Shown: positions 40,255-49,431 of the stretch, piece by piece
How positions within the stretch are numbered: position 1 is the first letter of the stretch
How the letters are laid out: every line of letters starts with the position of its first letter
DNA from: Mytilus edulis
Taxonomy: Eukaryota; Mollusca; Bivalvia; Mytilida; Mytilidae
Assembly (NCBI RefSeq): GCF_963676685.1
Contig: NC_092350.1
Location: forward strand, 39,713,373 to 39,777,372
Direction: 5' to 3'
Length of the DNA stretch: 64,000 nt
Program-made: the position numbers and the translations under genes
Notes under the pieces: generated by a model
What the model saw: the letters and a program-made list of their open reading frames with translations, nothing else
What the model was told of the DNA's origin: nothing
Databases searched by the model: none

Positions 40255-43200
40255 GTAAGTACATTTTTATACAAAGCGCATCATGACGGATTTTTACAGT
40301 TTGTAATTTGTTTTAAATTTTGTGTTGGTACACATCTTTCTCATAGTATACAAAATTTTCAGAAAAGATCGCCAGTGTAAGGATGGTGGTGGCCTATTGG
40401 TTTACGTCAAAGATTCTATTGCAGTTAAAAATAGATCTGATTTATCAATTAATACATTAGAAACTTTATGGTTAGAGGTAGAATTTCCAAAATCTAAACC
40501 TTTCTTTATTTGTACTATTTATAGACCACCAAATTCCCCTCAGTCCTGGATAGATCTTTTTGAGGAAGAATTTAATGCAGCTCTTTCAGAAAACAAAGAG
40601 ATAATTTTAATGGGGGACTTTAATATTGACTTGATAAAAATTGAGAATAAAAAATGGATCAATTTCATAAACAATTTTAATCTTCAACAACAAATTTGCA
40701 CTGCAACACGTATTTGTGACAAATCTGAAACTCTAATTGATCATATTTACACTACTAATCCTGAAAATATTGTCCATTGTCATGTTCCGTCATATGCTTT
40801 AAGTGACCACTATCCTGTATGCTTAAATAGAAAAATCAATATAAAGATAAAAAAAGAAAGTCATATCGAAATAAAGTATAGGTGTTTCAAAAAATTTAAT
40901 GAAGATGCCTTTTGTACAGACTTACATCAAACCCCTTTTGATATTGTTGAAATGGAAGATGATATTGACATTGCTGTCGACAAATGGTATGAACTTTTTA
41001 ATCAAGTTATTAACAAACATGCACCAATGAAAACTAAAAGAGTAAAAACATTTAAACAAGCCAAATGGTTTAATGAAGAAATTAAAAATTCCATTCAATA
41101 TAGGAATATGTATCATTCAAAAAAAGATTGGGTAAACTTTAAAAAGTGGCGTAATAAAACAACGTCGTTAATATTTAATGCAAAAAAGGAATATTACCAA
41201 AACGCCATAACTAGTTCCAAAAATAGTAAAGAACTTTGGAATCATATTAAAGAGTTAAATCCAAAAGAAGATAATATTTTCCCACCTAAAATGCAGTATG
41301 AAAATCAAACGGTTTATAACAACCAAGATATTGTAAATACTCTTAATGTTCATTTTTCATCCGTAGCTGAAAAACTTATTGGAAATAATACTTCAGATAT
41401 GGATTTTTCTATGCTACAAAATTTTACTAGTGAAAAATTAAAGAAAACTGAAAATTTTCATTTAAAACTCATTTCCGTTGGAGAGGTGTGTTCTCAACTA
41501 AAACATCTTAATATTAATAAATCCGCAGGTTTAGATGGAATTGGTCCCAAATTTTTAAAGCTAAGTGCAGAAATAATATCCCCATCATTAACTTTTTTAA
41601 TAAACAAAAGTATAACTTCAAATCGTTTTCCGCAAAAATTAAAACTTGCAAGAGTAACTGCTATACATAAAGGAGGACCAAGAGATATTCCCTCAAACTA
41701 TCGTCCAATTTCTATTTTGAATACCATATCTAAAATTTTCGAAAGACATGTATGTACACAGTTATATGAATTCCTAAACAATAATAAATTGTTACATATC
41801 GCCCAGTCAGGTTTCAGACAAGGTCATTCCTGCCAAACAGCGCTAACTAAACTAATTGACGAATGGTTAAAATATTTAGATAATGGAGAAATAGTTGGTA
41901 CAGTGTTTTTAGATTTCAGTAAGGCTTTTGACCTTATTAACCATGCCATACTTTTAGAAAAGTTAAAATTTTATCATATCGGAAAACATATAATAGATTG
42001 GATAAAATCATATTTGTCTGACAGACAACAAGAAGTCCAATACGCTAACATTAAATCTGATAAATCGTTTGTAAAGTATGGAGTGCCTCAAGGTTCTATT
42101 TTAGGTCCGCTGTTATTTTTAATATATATAAATGATTTACCACTTCATGTTAAACAATCCAATATGGATTTATATGCTGATGATTCAACATTGCATTTTC
42201 ATGATAAAAACATTGAAAAAATAAACAGCATATTGCAAAATGATTTAAATGCTATACAATCTTGGTGTAACAATAACAGTATGAAAATCAATGCACAAAA
42301 AACTAAGTGTATGAAATTGGGTTCAAAACCAAAACTTAAACAACTATCAGAATTATGCATTACCGTCAACGAAACATGTATTGAGAATGTCCATTCTTTC
42401 AAATTACTTGGAATTGACATTGATGAAAATTTAAGCTGGGAAGATCATGTTGATCGTGTATGTAAAATAATCTCTTCTAAAGTATCACTTTTATATAAAA
42501 TTAAAGTATATTTGCCAATACACACAAGGCAACTATTTTATAATGCATATATTCTACCATATATAGACTATTGTAGTTCAGTTTGGGGAAATTTATTACA
42601 AAAAGATTCAGATAGAATCATAAAACTTCAAAAAAGAGTAGCAAGAATTATACTGGAATGCGATATTTCTATTCCATCTAATTTCATGTTTTTTTCTTTA
42701 AAATGGCTATCTTTTACCAAAAGAATAAAATACCAGCAATCAATTTTAATGTATAAAATTGTAAATGGGCTAACACCTGATTACTTAGCAATTCTAAATA
42801 TTGATGATGTGCAACGCCACAACCTACGATCTGTCTCTAATAATGATCTTTTTGTTCCAAGGCCAAATACAAATTTTTATAAAAAATCTTTTCGTTACTC
42901 TGCAACCAAAGTATGGAATAATTTACCACTCGAAATAAAAAAATGTCCTAATGTGGAATTATTCAAGAAACATAGTTATAATCATTTTCTTGAAAATTAT
43001 ATGCAAGTCAAATAATTTGTTTTTCTCTAACAAAACTATATCAAATATTGTCATTTATTACCCTTTGTATATTTTAGTGATTGAATTGTTGTATATACTA
43101 GTAATATATATTGTAATTTAATGTATCAATGTTAACTGTATGCATGTATTTTGTTTGAGGGCCTCAATGAAAATTAGAATTTTTCTAATTGAGTTACCCT

Positions 43201-45410
43201 CTTTAAATAAAGAATTTATTATTATTATTATTATTATTATTATAGTAAGGGCGAGAGTTGAGCGTTACCAAACCTGTGTAAAACTGCGTTGAATAACGTA
43301 TGTTCCTGTCCCAATTAGACAAGAAGGGATCCTGTAGTCCAGTGATTGTTCAACGGTTTGCCATGTGTCGTAGTTGTTTATCATTCATTAACATATATAA
43401 TACTGTTTTAAATAGACTTTTAATTTTCTATGTTATATTGTATAAGGTCCTGTGTTATGCCGTATTTGTGGGTCGTTGTTATACGTAAGGGAGCTACCAT
43501 TTGATTTTTAGGGGGGGGGGCTAGGATGAAATTTGAAAAAAATAGGCAGGACAGGAGTTTTGAGTAAAAAAAAAAGGCAGGATGAGACACTTGCAAAAAA
43601 AAAAAAAGTCAGGATGACAATTTATGTAAAAAAAGTCAGGATCAACTAAAAAAAAAAAGCAGGACCAAATAGAGTGAAAAATAAAAAGGCAGGACAGAGA
43701 TTACAACTAAAAAAAAATGCAGGACAAAATTTTTCATCCTAGCCCCCCCCATTAAAATCAAATGGTAGCTCCCTAATTTAGAAGCGGTCGTGTATCTGTT
43801 AATGTCATCCTTTCCTTAGAACCTCTGGTAGCTCTGTATCATATATACAAGTAATTTGAACTTTATTGACTTTTATATCATATATTTCCCACCTATTCAC
43901 ATATTTTCAAGCTTTAAAAAATGACCTGTTCAAGGGACACGTCCTATCACCTTTAAGTAAATAGTGCATGTGACTAATATTTGTTGTCTAAACTGCTTGA
44001 GGAGGTGACCTTATGGATTTGTATTGCCGAGAGTTTAAAGATTGTATATTTATTGTAGGTGGTAGACCTAATGGATTGGTATTGCCGAGAGTTTAAAGAT
44101 TGTATATTTATTGTAGGTGGTAGACCTAATGGATTGGTATTGTCGAGAGTTTAAAGATTGTATATTTATTGTAGGTGGTAGACCTAATGGATTGGTATTG
44201 TCGAGAGTTTAAAGATTGTATATTTATTGTAGGTGGTAGACCTAATGGATTGGTATTGCCGAGAGTTTAAAGATTGTATATTTATTGTAGGTGGTAGACC
44301 TAATGGATTGGTATTGTCGAGAGTTTAAAGATTGTATTTTTATTGTAGGTTGTAGACCTAATGGATTGGTATTGTCGAGAGTTTAAAGATCCGATGATGG
44401 TAGAATCACCAGCCTGGTTCAAGTCCTTTATATGTTGTGAAATTTTGTTCCAACTGCCGTTCTTTTTTGTGGCAGTATATGCATTTTTAAAAGGTATTTC
44501 TGCCATGTCCATTTTTTTAAATTTATCTTAAATGGACAAATTAGCGATCATAACTGTTTTAACTTTATTTGATAATTTATTATTCTTAATTCTTATGCAG
44601 GGGAAATGGTCTAATTTATAAAAAATAAATTTTTAAGATAGGTTAAAAAAGTTAGTGTTAAAAGAAATATCCATAGTTTAAACGCGGAATACGAAGAGAA
44701 CCCATAAAAATGAACTGATACTTAAAAAGAAATATTTACGTTACCTGCTTGCCCAACACAGAAGCGGGACAACAGGAGACTTTATTTGTACAAGTACAAA
44801 ACACGTAAAAAATCATATGTTTTCCTGTAATCACTACGACGCATCACAACCGGATAAAGGTTCCCCCCAAAGTAAAGGTACAATGATTACAAACAGTACC
44901 TATCCTAATCCCCGTACAGTAAACAACTATTTCCCGCTGATCACTGTACAACTTATCCGCTTTATTTACAAACTATTTTCTCTGAGTAAATAATAATTTA
45001 TTTGTAATACAGCATTGTGTAAGCTTTTATATGATATACATGATATACTTTTGCAATTGTTCTAAAAAAAATGTCAAACGAATGGTTGAAGGATAAATGA
45101 GTAATTAACTATTTAGAAATTGCAAAATTCTTCGTTGAATAGGTTTAATTTCATTTTAGGTATACACCGATGTCCCTGGATACAGAGACCTATGTTGATC
45201 TATGCCGCCCACACAGCGACAACGACAATATGCATTTCTTTCCATTTATTTTTACATGACTTCAGCACATCAAAATACCCAGGACCAACGTCAAGAAACG
45301 ATAGACTTAAATTGTTTGCTATATACAGTCCGTTTTTATTGATTCCTTTGGTTTTGCTTGTAAACTTTGTCTTTCGAAAATTTCCAAAAGAAAAAATGAA
45401 GCAGATGTGA
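40138..45410 (+). CDS. TMEM97: TMEM97 / sigma-2 receptor homologue, 3 coding exons
   Basis: Multi-pass endoplasmic-reticulum/lysosomal protein of the EXPERA family, linked in animals to cholesterol trafficking. Exons 40138-40254, 44349-44493 and 45160-45410 join to 170 codons plus stop; I recall the human protein as 176 aa. Exon 1 begins with helix 1 and [15 protein letters not shown] (D26). Exon 2 gives [19 protein letters not shown] and [18 protein letters not shown] sequence (D53). Exon 3 gives [17 protein letters not shown] and [13 protein letters not shown], and ends with a basic [11 protein letters not shown] tail like the ER-retention tail of the family. D26 and D53 match in spacing (27) the two ligand-binding aspartates I recall as D29/D56 in human TMEM97. 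Intron 1 (4.1 kb) contains a LINE, a MITE and the 58-bp repeat; intron 2 is 666 bp. Confidence 0.93.
40322..43015 (+). CDS. LINE ORF2 protein: endonuclease + reverse transcriptase
   Basis: Copies LINE RNA into DNA at a nicked target. The open frame is 897 codons, but the first ~17 come from intron sequence; LINE-like sequence starts at about [11 protein letters not shown]. The apurinic-type endonuclease lacks its N-terminal part but keeps GDFNIDL and ALSDHYPV. Reverse transcriptase motifs follow in order: [63 protein letters not shown], the catalytic LYADDSTLH, and [11 protein letters not shown]. The C-terminal region ([10 protein letters not shown] ... [13 protein letters not shown] ... [11 protein letters not shown]) is typical of CR1/L2/Crack-group LINEs. 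There is no internal stop. Because the endonuclease start is missing, the protein is probably not competent for mobility by itself. Confidence 0.9.
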   Translation: MLVHIFLIVYKIFRKDRQCKDGGGLLVYVKDSIAVKNRSDLSINTLETLWLEVEFPKSKPFFICTIYRPPNSPQSWIDLFEEEFNAALSENKEIILMGDFNIDLIKIENKKWINFINNFNLQQQICTATRICDKSETLIDHIYTTNPENIVHCHVPSYALSDHYPVCLNRKINIKIKKESHIEIKYRCFKKFNEDAFCTDLHQTPFDIVEMEDDIDIAVDKWYELFNQVINKHAPMKTKRVKTFKQAKWFNEEIKNSIQYRNMYHSKKDWVNFKKWRNKTTSLIFNAKKEYYQNAITSSKNSKELWNHIKELNPKEDNIFPPKMQYENQTVYNNQDIVNTLNVHFSSVAEKLIGNNTSDMDFSMLQNFTSEKLKKTENFHLKLISVGEVCSQLKHLNINKSAGLDGIGPKFLKLSAEIISPSLTFLINKSITSNRFPQKLKLARVTAIHKGGPRDIPSNYRPISILNTISKIFERHVCTQLYEFLNNNKLLHIAQSGFRQGHSCQTALTKLIDEWLKYLDNGEIVGTVFLDFSKAFDLINHAILLEKLKFYHIGKHIIDWIKSYLSDRQQEVQYANIKSDKSFVKYGVPQGSILGPLLFLIYINDLPLHVKQSNMDLYADDSTLHFHDKNIEKINSILQNDLNAIQSWCNNNSMKINAQKTKCMKLGSKPKLKQLSELCITVNETCIENVHSFKLLGIDIDENLSWEDHVDRVCKIISSKVSLLYKIKVYLPIHTRQLFYNAYILPYIDYCSSVWGNLLQKDSDRIIKLQKRVARIILECDISIPSNFMFFSLKWLSFTKRIKYQQSILMYKIVNGLTPDYLAILNIDDVQRHNLRSVSNNDLFVPRPNTNFYKKSFRYSATKVWNNLPLEIKKCPNVELFKKHSYNHFLENYMQVK
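40350..43243 (+). mobile_element. CR1/L2-like LINE inserted in TMEM97 intron 1
   Basis: Begins inside the endonuclease domain (5'-truncated) and ends with AATAAA (43206-43211) and an (ATT)n tail, the simple-repeat type of 3' end found in CR1/L2 and related LINEs. Same orientation as TMEM97. The frame is intact, so insertion looks recent. I see no convincing target duplication. Confidence 0.85.
43215..43243 (+). repeat. (ATT)n LINE tail
   Basis: About nine ATT units at the LINE 3' end. Confidence 0.9.
43489..43773. mobile_element. 285-bp MITE with G-run ends and TAA duplication
   Basis: Inverted ends of about 48 bp: gggagctaccatttgatttt, a run of G, then ctaggatgaaa at the left, and the inverse at the right. 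TAA on both sides (43486-43488, 43774-43776). The interior is a series of poly-A tracts separated by 'ggcagga/gtcagga' motifs. A related left end lies at 29752 inside the Harbinger element. Confidence 0.85.
44001..44390 (+). repeat. 58-bp tandem repeat made of splice acceptor + exon 2 head
   Basis: Seven copies of a 42-nt exon-like segment start at 44001, 44059, 44117, 44175, 44233, 44291 and 44349. The last six are each preceded by the 16-nt acceptor tgtatatttattgtag or a one-base variant. The last copy is the real exon 2 start. 58 is not divisible by 3, so using any upstream acceptor shifts the frame and reaches a TAA stop in the next copy. Confidence 0.95.
44349..44493 (+). CDS. TMEM97: TMEM97 exon 2
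   Basis: Residues 40-87 (48th codon split). Starts at the last of the repeated tttattgtag acceptors and reads [15 protein letters not shown], then [16 protein letters not shown]. Donor gtattt at 44494 splits a GGT codon. Confidence 0.92.
44494..45159 (+). other. TMEM97: TMEM97 intron 2
   Basis: AT-rich; no repeat or exon recognised. Confidence 0.6.
45160..45410 (+). CDS. TMEM97: TMEM97 exon 3
   Basis: Residues 88-170. Acceptor cattttag; reads [18 protein letters not shown] and onward through the last two helices to TGA at 45408-45410. Confidence 0.94.
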
Positions 45411-45514
45411 TTTCTTATTGTAAACAGTTTATAGTATCACTTCATTATGTTTATTTTTATGTTTCTATCAAAACGTGAACATGTAATCATAATTGTTCAT
45501 AATGAATGCTTTTC

Positions 45515-45520
45515 AATAAA
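45515..45520 (+). promoter_or_regulatory. Poly(A) signal AATAAA, probable end of TMEM97 transcript
   Basis: 105 bp after the TMEM97 stop codon. Confidence 0.6.
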
Positions 45521-45927
45521 AGGCCAAAATCTAGCTAAGCATGGATCATTTTTGTTTGTTTGTTTGTTTGTTTGTTTTTCCAGGAAAAATGAGGTCACAT
45601 GTATTACTTTATTTCAACTACTGCCTTTTTGATGTTATCCACTTTCCGCTATTTCTGGCATGGTTTATAAACCATGTTTACGACTTTGTGGACTCTGTAT
45701 AACTAGGGAAATATGTTTTTGGTTTCACAAAGTGACCGTATTTTTATTTTTTTTTATGCATTTTCTTAATTACATTCTAAAACAAAATTGCTTTGGTTTA
45801 CACGATAGCTGATACACTAAATTAATACTGTGTAATTGTTGTTAAGGTAATTGCAAAATGAAACACGCAATTCTGATATTTATGACCTGTACACAATTTA
45901 AATGCAGAAAAAAAATAGAAGAACCAC

Positions 45928-46240
45928 AAAAATACTGAACTCCCAGGAGAATTCAGGAAGGAAAGTCCCTAATGAAATGCAATATCAAAAGCTCAAAAAC
46001 ATCAAATGAATGTCAAATGAATATCATTTTCCTGACTTGGTACAGGCATTTTCTTATGTAGAAAACGATGGATTAAACTTGGTTTTATAGCTAGCTAAAC
46101 CTCTCAATTGTATGACAGTTGCATCAAATTCTATTATATTGACAACGATGTGTGAACAATACAAACAGACATAATAGGTAAAAAGTTTTTTTTTTTTATT
46201 AGAAACAGGGATAAAGCAGTCAACTGTGATCTCTGTCTTT
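45928..46240 (+). repeat. Dispersed repeat R1, longest copy
   Basis: Extends the R1 core through 'tttatagctagctaaacctc', 'atgacagttgcatcaaattc' and 'gacaacgatgtgtgaac'. Runs directly into the ribozyme array. Confidence 0.7.
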
Positions 46241-46377
46241 CAGTAATGCGGAAAAACTAAGGATTTTCTTATCACAGGCATAGATTACCTTAGCCGTATT
46301 TGGCACCATTTTTGGAATTTTTGATACTCAATGCTCTTCAACTTTGTACTTGTTTGGCTTTATAAATATTTTGATAT

Positions 46378-46425
46378 GAGCGTCACTGATGAGTCTGATG
46401 TAGACGAAACGCGCGTCTGGCGTAC
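46378..46425 (+). ncRNA. Type I hammerhead ribozyme 1
   Basis: Stem I strand gagcgtca, core CTGATGA, stem II gtct/agac with loop gatgt, GAA, short stem III acgcgcgt, cleavage after GTC (46417), stem I partner tggcgt. Confidence 0.92.
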
Positions 46426-46732
46426 TAAATTATAATCCTGGTACCTTTGATAACTATTTACACCACTGGGTCGATGCCACTGCTGGTGGACGTTTCGTCC
46501 CCGAGGGTATCACCAGCCCAGTAGTCAACATTTCGGTGTTGACATGAATATCAATAATTTGGTCATTTTTATAAATTTCCTGTTTACAAAATTTTGAATT
46601 TTACGAAAAAAATAAGGATTTTCTTATCACAGGCATAGATTACCTTAGCCGTATTTGGCACCATTTTTGGAATTTTGGATCCTCAATGCTCTTCAACTTT
46701 GTTCTTGTTTGGATTTATAAATATTTTGATAT

Positions 46733-46780
46733 GAGCGTCACTGATGAGTCTGATGTAGACGAAACGCGCGTCTGACGTAC
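46733..46780 (+). ncRNA. Type I hammerhead ribozyme 2 (stem I variant)
   Basis: As copy 1, but the stem I partner reads tgacgt, turning a G-U pair into A-U. Cleavage expected after 46772. Confidence 0.92.
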
Positions 46781-47087
46781 TAAATTATAATCCTGGTACC
46801 TTTGATAACTATTTACACCACTGGGTCGATGCCACTGCTGGTGGACGTTTCGTCCCCGAGGGTATCACCAGCCCAGTAGTCAACATTTCGGTGTTGACAT
46901 GAATATCAATAATGTGGTCATTTTTATAAATTTCCTGTTTACAAAACTTTGAATTTTACGAAAAAACTAAGGATTTTCTTATCCCAGGCATAGATTACCT
47001 GAGCCGTATTTGGCACCATTTTTGAAATTTTGGATCCTCAATGCTCTTCAACTTTGTTCTTGTTTGGATTTATAAATATTTTGATAT

Positions 47088-47135
47088 GAGCGTCACTGAT
47101 GAGTCTGATGTAGACGAAACGCGCGTCTGGCGTAC
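47088..47135 (+). ncRNA. Type I hammerhead ribozyme 3
   Basis: Complete core (CTGATGA, GAAAC, GTC). Cleavage expected after 47127. Confidence 0.92.
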
Positions 47136-47436
47136 TAAATTATAATCCTGGTACCTTTGATAACACCAATGGGTCGATGCCACTGCTGGTGGACGTTTCG
47201 TCCCCGAGGGTATCACCAGCCCAGTAGTCAACATTTCGGTGTTGACATGAATATCAATAATGTGGTCATTTTTATAAATTTCCTGTTTACAAAACTTTGA
47301 ATTTTACGGAAAAACTGAGGATTTTCTTATCCCAGGCATAGTTTACCTTAGCCGTATTTGGCACCACTTTTTGGAATTTTGAATCCTCAATGCTCTTCAA
47401 TTTTGTTCTTGTTTGGCTTTATAAATATTTTGATAT

Positions 47437-47484
47437 GAGCGTCACTGATGAGTCTGATGTAGACGAAACGCGCGTCTGGCGTAC
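47437..47484 (+). ncRNA. Type I hammerhead ribozyme 4
   Basis: Complete core; cleavage expected after 47476. Confidence 0.92.
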
Positions 47485-47792
47485 TAAATTATAATCCTGG
47501 TACCTTTGATAACTATTTACACCACTGGGTTGATGCCACTGCTGGTGGACGTTTCGTCCCCGAGGGTATCACCAGCCCAGTAGTCAACATTTCGGTGTTG
47601 ACATGAATATCAATAATGTGGTCATTTTTATAAATTTCCTGTTTACAAAACTTTGAATTTTACGGAAAAACTGAGGATTTTCTTATCCCAGGCATAGTTT
47701 ACCTTAGCCGTATTTGGCACCACTTTTTGGAATTTTGAATCCTCAATGCTCTTCAATTTTGTTCTTGTTTGGCTTTATAAATATTTTGATAT

Positions 47793-47840
47793 GAGCGTCA
47801 CTGATGAGTCTGATGTAGACGAAACGCGCGTCTGGCGTAC
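47793..47840 (+). ncRNA. Type I hammerhead ribozyme 5
   Basis: Complete core; cleavage expected after 47832. Confidence 0.92.
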
Positions 47841-48141
47841 TAAATTATAATCCTGGTACCTTTGATAACACCACTGGGTCGATGCCACTGCTGGTGGACG
47901 TTTCGTCCCCGAGGGTATCACCAGCCCAGTAGTCAACATTTCGGTGTTGACATGAATATCAATAATGTGGTCATTTTTATAAATTTCCTGTTTACAAAAC
48001 TTTGAATTTTACGGAAAAACTGAGGATTTTCTTATCCCAGGCATAGTTTACCTTAGCCGTATTTGGCACCACTTTTTGGAATTTTGAATCCTCAATGCTC
48101 TTCAATTTTGTTCTTGTTTGGCTTTATAAATATTTTGATAT

Positions 48142-48189
48142 GAGCGTCACTGATGAGTCTGATGTAGACGAAACGCGCGTCTGGCGTAC
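48142..48189 (+). ncRNA. Type I hammerhead ribozyme 6
   Basis: Complete core; cleavage expected after 48181. Confidence 0.92.
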
Positions 48190-48499
48190 TAAATTATAAT
48201 CCTGGTACCTTTGATAACTATTTACACCACTGGGTTGATGCCACTGCTGGTGGACGTTTCGTCCCCGAGGGTATCACCAGCCCAGTAGTCAACATTTCGG
48301 TGTTGACATGAATATCAATAATGTTGTCATTTTTATAAATTTCCTGTGTACAAAACTTTGAATTTTACGGAAAAACTAAGGATTTTCTTATCCCAGGCAT
48401 AGATTACCTTAGCCGTATTTGGCACCACTTTTTTTTGAATTTTGGATCCTCAATGCTATTCAACTTTGTTCTTGTTTGGCTTTATAAATATTTTGATAT

Positions 48500-48547
48500 G
48501 AGCGTCACTGATGAGTCTGATGTAGACGAAACGCGCGTCTGGCGTAC
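48500..48547 (+). ncRNA. Type I hammerhead ribozyme 7
   Basis: Complete core; cleavage expected after 48539. Only ~40 nt of monomer follow. Confidence 0.92.
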
Positions 48548-48819
48548 TAAATTATAATCCTGGTACCTTTGATAACTATTGTTATCTTAATCACTATGAA
48601 AACAAACAATATAAGCACCAAAAAGCCTTATAGACAAAGCAAAATTAAGAAAAAACTCAAAGACAAAAATATAAAACAGTACTATAGCATAATATCACAA
48701 TGGCGGGATGTATAAGTACAGAGCCACGTCATATGGATCAAAGAAACACAAAAAGCCATATAGACAAAAAACATAAGCAAAAATGAAAGAAAATAATACA
48801 AAATTTATCATAAAATTGA

Positions 48820-49175
48820 GAATGGAAATGGGGAATGTGTCAAAGAGACAACAACCCGACCAAATAAAAAACAACAGCAGAGGGTCACCAACAAGTCTTC
48901 AATGCAGCGAGAAATTCCCGCACCCGGATGCGTCCTTCAGCTAGCCCCTAAACAAATATATACTAGTCCAGTGATAATGAACGCCATACTAATTTCCAAA
49001 TTGTACACAAGAAACTAAAATTAAAATAATACAAGACTAACAAAGGCCAGAGGCTCCTGACTTGGGACAGGCGCAAAAATGCGGCGGGGTTAAACATGTT
49101 TGTGAGATCTCAACCCTCCCCCTATACCTCTAACCAATGTAGAAAAGTAAACGCATAACAATACACACATTAAAA
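48820..49175 (-). mobile_element. PLE family A 3' non-coding tail
   Basis: Lies downstream (- strand) of the PLE reverse transcriptase. Reverse complement of the fragment at 553-870 (shared 'ttaaacatgtttgtgagatc' and 'ggacaggcgcaaaaatgcgg'). One of the commonest mussel repeats as I remember them. Confidence 0.6.
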
Positions 49176-49431
49176 TTCAGTTCAAGAGAAGTCCGAGTCT
49201 GATGTCAGAAGATGTAACCAAAGAAAATAAACAAAATGACAATAATACATAAATAACAACAGACTACTAGCAGTTAACTGACATGCCAGCTCCGACTGAA
49301 AGATTATGATTTCATCATATGAACATCAGGCACAATCCTTCCCGTTAGGGGTTTAGTATCATACCATCATAACATATATGAGAAGAACATAACCCGTGTC
49401 ATGCCAACAACTGTTTTTAGAATAAATGTGT

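Larger units (their letters stand above)
46249..48580 (+). mobile_element. Hammerhead-ribozyme tandem array (retrozyme)
   Basis: Head-to-tail monomers, each with one type I hammerhead. Distances between predicted cleavage sites (46417, 46772, 47127, 47476, 47832, 48181, 48539) are 355, 355, 349, 356, 349 and 358 nt. Six full monomers lie between seven ribozymes, with a partial monomer at the left. There is no open reading frame. Each monomer also carries a conserved multi-stem region (ctggtggacgtttcgtcccc ... caccag). Tandem small repeats with type I hammerheads are what has been called retrozymes in animals, as I recall including bivalves. Confidence 0.9.

Noticed and set aside
40330..43260. 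Target-site duplication around the LINE (atagta on both sides)
   Set aside because: The match is six bases, the 5' boundary is uncertain, and many CR1/L2 insertions lack clear duplications.
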